Source: Halocaridina rubra (lineage: Eukaryota > Arthropoda > Malacostraca > Decapoda > Atyidae). From it: DNA of 64,000 nt. Of the stretch, positions 60,031 through 64,000 are shown one piece after another. Position 1 is the first letter of the stretch. Every line of letters begins with the position of its first letter. Below the pieces are notes generated by a model. That model was not told the DNA's origin. It ran no database searches and worked only from the letters and a program-made list of their open reading frames with translations. The translations under genes were made by a program, and so were the position numbers. The DNA lies in NCBI GenBank assembly GCA_037179515.1, contig JAXCGZ010016986.1, forward strand, positions 28,501 through 92,500, in the 5' to 3' direction.

Positions 60031-60839
60031 AGCAGAAGTACATAATACACAAGGGGTGTCTGCGACATGAACCTCATCAAATATTCTCATACAAAAAACT
60101 TGTAATGCAAAAGCTTTCTGGCTGTTTCGTATCTGAAAAATTCCTAATTTCTCATAGCAATGGACAAGTGGCTTACAAAGGATCAGCAACAGGTAACAAA
60201 TGAGTTCAACTAAATCTTTCAGTTCTTCCTATCAGAGGTTATCAAAGCAGCTCAGCCATCTCCAAATCGTCCTATTCCTTGCATCCTCATCCACTTAGCC
60301 ATACTTAAGTTTTTGACTTGTAAGGTGCGTAATGTTTGCAGAGCATATCCTAAAGTACTCACGTACTAAATATGTACAAAATTAAAAAATAAATCGCTGA
60401 TAGGGTACTTAATACCCCCGTATATATTATGAATTAAGCATCATCGTATGAATACAAAATATACATATAACTGATGTACACACCAACGTATTCATAGTTG
60501 GAAATATTGTGCACACATTATGAGTCTGCTGATATACAAAACAAGGAAAAATGGGTTCTTGTAATAAAGAGTAACCCCAGGGCACTCTTAGGTTATTCAT
60601 ATTTATGAGGCAAGTCACCTAACCTGACCTGAGCTAAAGATTTGGGGGTTATTTAATTTTCATGGGGTTCTAGGAATCACTCATCTCTACTTGAATAAAA
60701 ACATCAATAAATGAATAAATGGCTCCTCGAATCTCTAAACATTTTCTTAAAGCATTGCTCCATTAAGAGAAGGCATATTAAAATTAACTTGCAAAATACA
60801 TACTGAAGGAAGACATTACAATTTTTAATCTATAGCTAA

Positions 60840-61080
60840 ATGAAGGATCCAAGAGCAGATTCAAGACCTTGTGTAGAATTCATAGTTTATAAATTTGTTT
60901 AGCAATGCCAATATCTTTTATTATAGCAGATTCAAGATTATGTAGGGAAGTCAAAGTTCGTCTTAATTTGTTTAGCAATTCGAATTTCCTTTATCATAGT
61001 TGATTCTAGCCCTTGTATGAAAGTCAAAGTTTGTCTCAATATGTTTAGCAATGCCAATTTTCTTCATCCAAGACCTAGTA
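60840..61080. repeat. ~73-bp tandem repeat
   Basis: Three units with GTCAAAGTTxGTCT(T/C)AAT, TTGTTTAGCAATGCCAAT and TTGATTCTAG. Confidence 0.82.
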
Positions 61081-62006
61081 TATAATTGTTTAGTCAACTC
61101 AGCGTAAAACAACTAAACAAAACAGCACTACACTAAGCCTAAACCATGCAATTATTTACAACACTTGAGGACCACATAGTTCTGCAAAATTTCAGAACAA
61201 AGTCTTAAAGAAAAACATTTTAAATTTCATATAAAAATAAAATATTCTATACATAACATGAGTCACTTAAATTAAATACTGACACTCATAATTTTCTTAT
61301 AACATTTGCTATTTCTTGTGTGCAGTCTACAGGTTTGAAGTATATGAAATATAAGTAAGTAATTTACTAACCACACATTACAAGGGCCAATTTCCAACTC
61401 CCGATAAAATTATGGACACTTTAATAAAAGGAAAGCTGCCATACTATTAACTGCTAATATAAAAATATGATGAAGTCCACAATAATACATAATGTCATAT
61501 AATTGTAGCTGTTGCTCCCTAAGCTGCCTGGCCAAATAGCCCCAAGTTCCTAAGGCAGACCACTGATGATCCAAGGCTTTCCCCAGAGTTCAAAGGGAGT
61601 GCATTAAGTGTTAGTGGCATATGTGGTTGTGTGCGGTGCAGTCTTTGAGAAATGACCCTCGGAGAGTCAGTTTTCAGTGTAGAAAATATTGTGTTATTGT
61701 GTGCATTGTTTTGAGAAAAGAATTAATCACTCGGATGACCGAAGCCTCATCCAGGTTTTCGTCCCCCTCGTGGGACAAGGGTTTGCTGTGGAAGAATAGC
61801 CTCTATTGCTTTTCTTATTCTGAGTTACAGCTGCGAGGGTGAACCTATGACAAAGACACTACCAAGCCATGTTTTATAAATGAAGTCAAAGCAGGAGCTC
61901 TTGGTAACATGATCATTTAACTTCCTCATTTGCAATGAAGATGTAAACTGATCACGTTAACAACTGCTCTTGCTTTTATCTCAAATATATAACATTATGC
62001 ATTATA

Positions 62007-62127
62007 GCCAACCTCCATACCATGGTAGGTACGATGCTTTTAGTTAGATCAGTGAGGCTGAGCCCCTATGAGTCTGGTCAATACTTGGATGAGTGTCCAC
62101 TGGGGAAAGCCAGATGCTGTTGGCATA
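62007..62127 (+). ncRNA. 5S rRNA-like head of a composite SINE, second copy
   Basis: It starts GCCAACCTCCATACCATGGT, as arthropod 5S rRNA does (GCCAAC.xCCATACCA). It continues with AGTCTGGTCAATACTTGGAT and GAGTGTCCACTGGGGAAAGC and ends GATGCTGTTGGCAT. The 5' GCCAAC and 3' GTTGGC can still pair as helix I. The central part (62045-62070) is rearranged. Confidence 0.82.
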
Positions 62128-62290
62128 TAAGGGGATTGCCACAGTGGTGGACAGCTAGATTTCGAGGGGTGATGGACCCATGTTCAAGCCTGCAGCGGGG
62201 CATTAGTAAAAGCATCTAGTCTTAATTCAGCGCCCTCAAGCCATGTCCACCCCCAGTGGGGACTAACTGTGATGCATAAAACATTAAAAA
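62128..62290 (+). mobile_element. tRNA-like and body part of the second composite SINE
   Basis: GCCACAGTGGTGGACAGCTAG is an eroded A-box region and CATGTTCAAGCC the B box. The body (AAAAGCATCTAGTCTTAATT) and tail (GGACTAACTGTGATGCATAA) are those of SINE-A. Confidence 0.75.
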
Positions 62291-62619
62291 TACATTATTG
62301 TTGACTTTTATTATATTCTTATATTACTGAACATCTTACTTCAAATGTAACAATATCATTGCAGCATAAGTAGAATAAATGCCCAACAAAAAAATGTAAA
62401 AACTCCCAACGCTTATTGCTAAATTATGGCATCTGAAAGAATGCCCCCAGAAAATGAAAAAAGAACTCCAAACGGATATATGAGACCAGATTCCTGTATT
62501 TGCTCAGAATCCTTGCATCCCCACGGGCCCTTCTGCGAAAAAACAATTCAGTGCTAATATTCCTAACCTATATTCGTCTTCATTACGTCTCTCTTCTCTG
62601 GAGCTTGCGTGAAAAGTAA

Positions 62620-63130
62620 AGTTAATGTTATTAAGAACACTGACATGTACCTATGCGGTTACAAATTTTGCTGGAGAAAAGAAATTTACCTCAATGGTGA
62701 AAAATCATGTAGTAAAGTATCCAGAGAAAATTTTTTACCATTTATTGTTATTAACAGTATTGACATGTACCACTGGGGTCACACTTTTTATTCGGATAAG
62801 AGAATTGTACCTCAATAGGAAAAGCTCTTTCCATACATTCTTCAAAGAAGATATCTGAAGCAATGTGTCTTAGGGGCTTTGCATAATATACAATTCCTCT
62901 CTGATGAGAAATAATTATGTACAGTAGCCACAAAGAAATATAATATACATTTAACGTTATTAACAGCAGTGACATGTACCACTGTGGGCACCATTCATTC
63001 TTGAAAAGAGAACTGTACATCAATAGGAAAAGCCCTCTCTATAAATTTTTCAAGGGAGATATCTGAAGCAATGTGTCATGGAACCTTGTGTAATATATAT
63101 AGGTCCTCTCTGATGAGAAATCAACATGTA
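62620..63130. repeat. ~210-bp duplication plus a partial third unit
   Basis: GTTATTAACAG.A.TGACATGT, ATATCTGAAGCAATGTGTC and CCTCTCTGATGAGAAAT recur at 62745-62915 and 62955-63125. A further first part lies at 62625-62745. The short open frames here come from the repeat. Confidence 0.8.
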
Positions 63131-64000
63131 AATTATCCAGAGAATTTTTTTCAACAAAAGACATACATAAAAAGAGTTGACCACAAAATAAGACAAGGAG
63201 TACTGGAATCTCAACTTAAATATAGCAATATATCACCTTAACTGAAGGAATACGGATACATAGTGAAGTGACAAATACACAGACAAGCACAACACAAAAA
63301 TTACCTCATCATATCTCATTAAATACAATGCCCTCAAACCCCATTAAAACGGGGATGGCCGAATCAAGGCACACATATTCATCGGAAGCTAATATACTAA
63401 ATTAAAGGAGATACAAAAGTTAACAACAAAGCCCATTAGAGTTCTACTGGCATACTATATATAAGGCACCTGTACTATAATGTGCTAAGTACCAGAGCTA
63501 CACAATGTCAGAAAACGAGTTAACAGTTTTGCAACTTGAAAACTTTGATAAACTGGTACCCGTTCATATTATCAGTTTTAGAGTAGTAAAACTTCGAAAG
63601 CATTTTCTAGGATTATGTAGTTTTGGCACTTAGCCCATTATAGCATTAAGCACTTCATATAATATGTAATATTAAATTTTAATATTAGTAACAGTGAAGC
63701 ACATAAGATATATCAAGTAGTGAACATATTCATACTAAAATTTATTTGATATTCAGCAACAAATTAAAATTCTAATTTATTTTAGCACAAATGCCCCGGA
63801 AAAAGAAAATGTAAAAAACAGATACTGTATCGGAGAAAAAGATAAGAAATTCACGTTTTTATGGTGTGTGCTTCTATATGTGTTGCTATTACTCCACATT
63901 GTGGGAGTGGATGCAGACAGATTGGAGCTGGGGAATTAATATATGAAAAGGTTATATCACCTAATTCTTGACAAAATAACATACAGAATTTAAATGACTA

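Larger units (their letters stand above)
57553..64000 (-). other. DEPDC5 intron upstream of exon a; no exon found
   Basis: I searched for the conserved blocks expected from the N-terminal half and saw none. The stretch holds an 18-bp minisatellite (58170-58570), a MITE (59069-59412), a LINE-tail relic (59745-60030), a 73-bp tandem repeat (60840-61080), an unassigned repeat with a fragmentary open frame near 61620-61850, a 5S-tRNA composite SINE (62007-62290) and a roughly 210-bp duplication (62620-63130). Confidence 0.6.

Noticed and set aside
62609..62858. Zinc-finger-like Cys/His pattern in short open frames
   Set aside because: The spacing does not fit C2H2 fingers, and the region is a degenerate ~210-bp duplication.

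Overview
This is a window of animal nuclear DNA, not bacterial or viral. It is AT-rich and intron-rich, and densely packed with microsatellites and interspersed repeats. Two conserved genes can be read exon by exon, both on the minus strand. The organism is most likely an arthropod and probably a malacostracan crustacean. That is an inference from the very long TA, TACA and AAT tracts, the CR1-like LINEs, the many tRNA-derived SINEs, the TIGD1-like Tigger elements and the scattered CCTAA-type repeats. No species marker is present.

Left part (1-17700): the 5' half of a cyclin L gene. Exon 1 carries the start codon at 17700. Exons 2, 3 and 4 follow at 12041-12225, 11094-11214 and 2435-2499. Every splice junction is GT-AG and the reading frame is continuous. 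The rest of the second cyclin fold and the RS domain lie beyond the left edge. Intron 3 holds a further exon-like segment (9073-9172) that would shift the frame if included, so it is a candidate poison exon.

Middle part (17701-26606): intergenic. It holds a nearly uniform 274-bp tRNA-like tandem/inverted array (18477-19366), a complete but inactivated Tigger transposon with TA target duplication (21246-23568), and several SINEs.

Right part (26607-57552): fifteen consecutive exons encoding the C-terminal 841 residues of DEPDC5 (Iml1), the large GATOR1 subunit that inhibits TORC1. All junctions are in phase, and the stop codon is at 26607-26609. The N-terminal half of the gene must lie beyond 57552; I found no further exon up to 64000. 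Because both genes run leftward, DEPDC5 ends about 8.9 kb upstream of the cyclin L start.

The remaining sequence is intron or spacer. It holds SINEs of at least four families, including two copies of a composite 5S rRNA-tRNA SINE. It also holds CR1-like and other LINE fragments, TA- and TTAA-flanked MITEs, foldback repeats and many minisatellites. I see no CRISPR array, operon or prokaryote-type defence system. The most interesting signals are the 5S-tRNA composite SINE, the tRNA-like palindromic array, the candidate cyclin L poison exon, the partial exon and splice-donor duplications in DEPDC5, and cyclin L exon 4 lying between two oppositely oriented TTAA-flanked terminal repeats.
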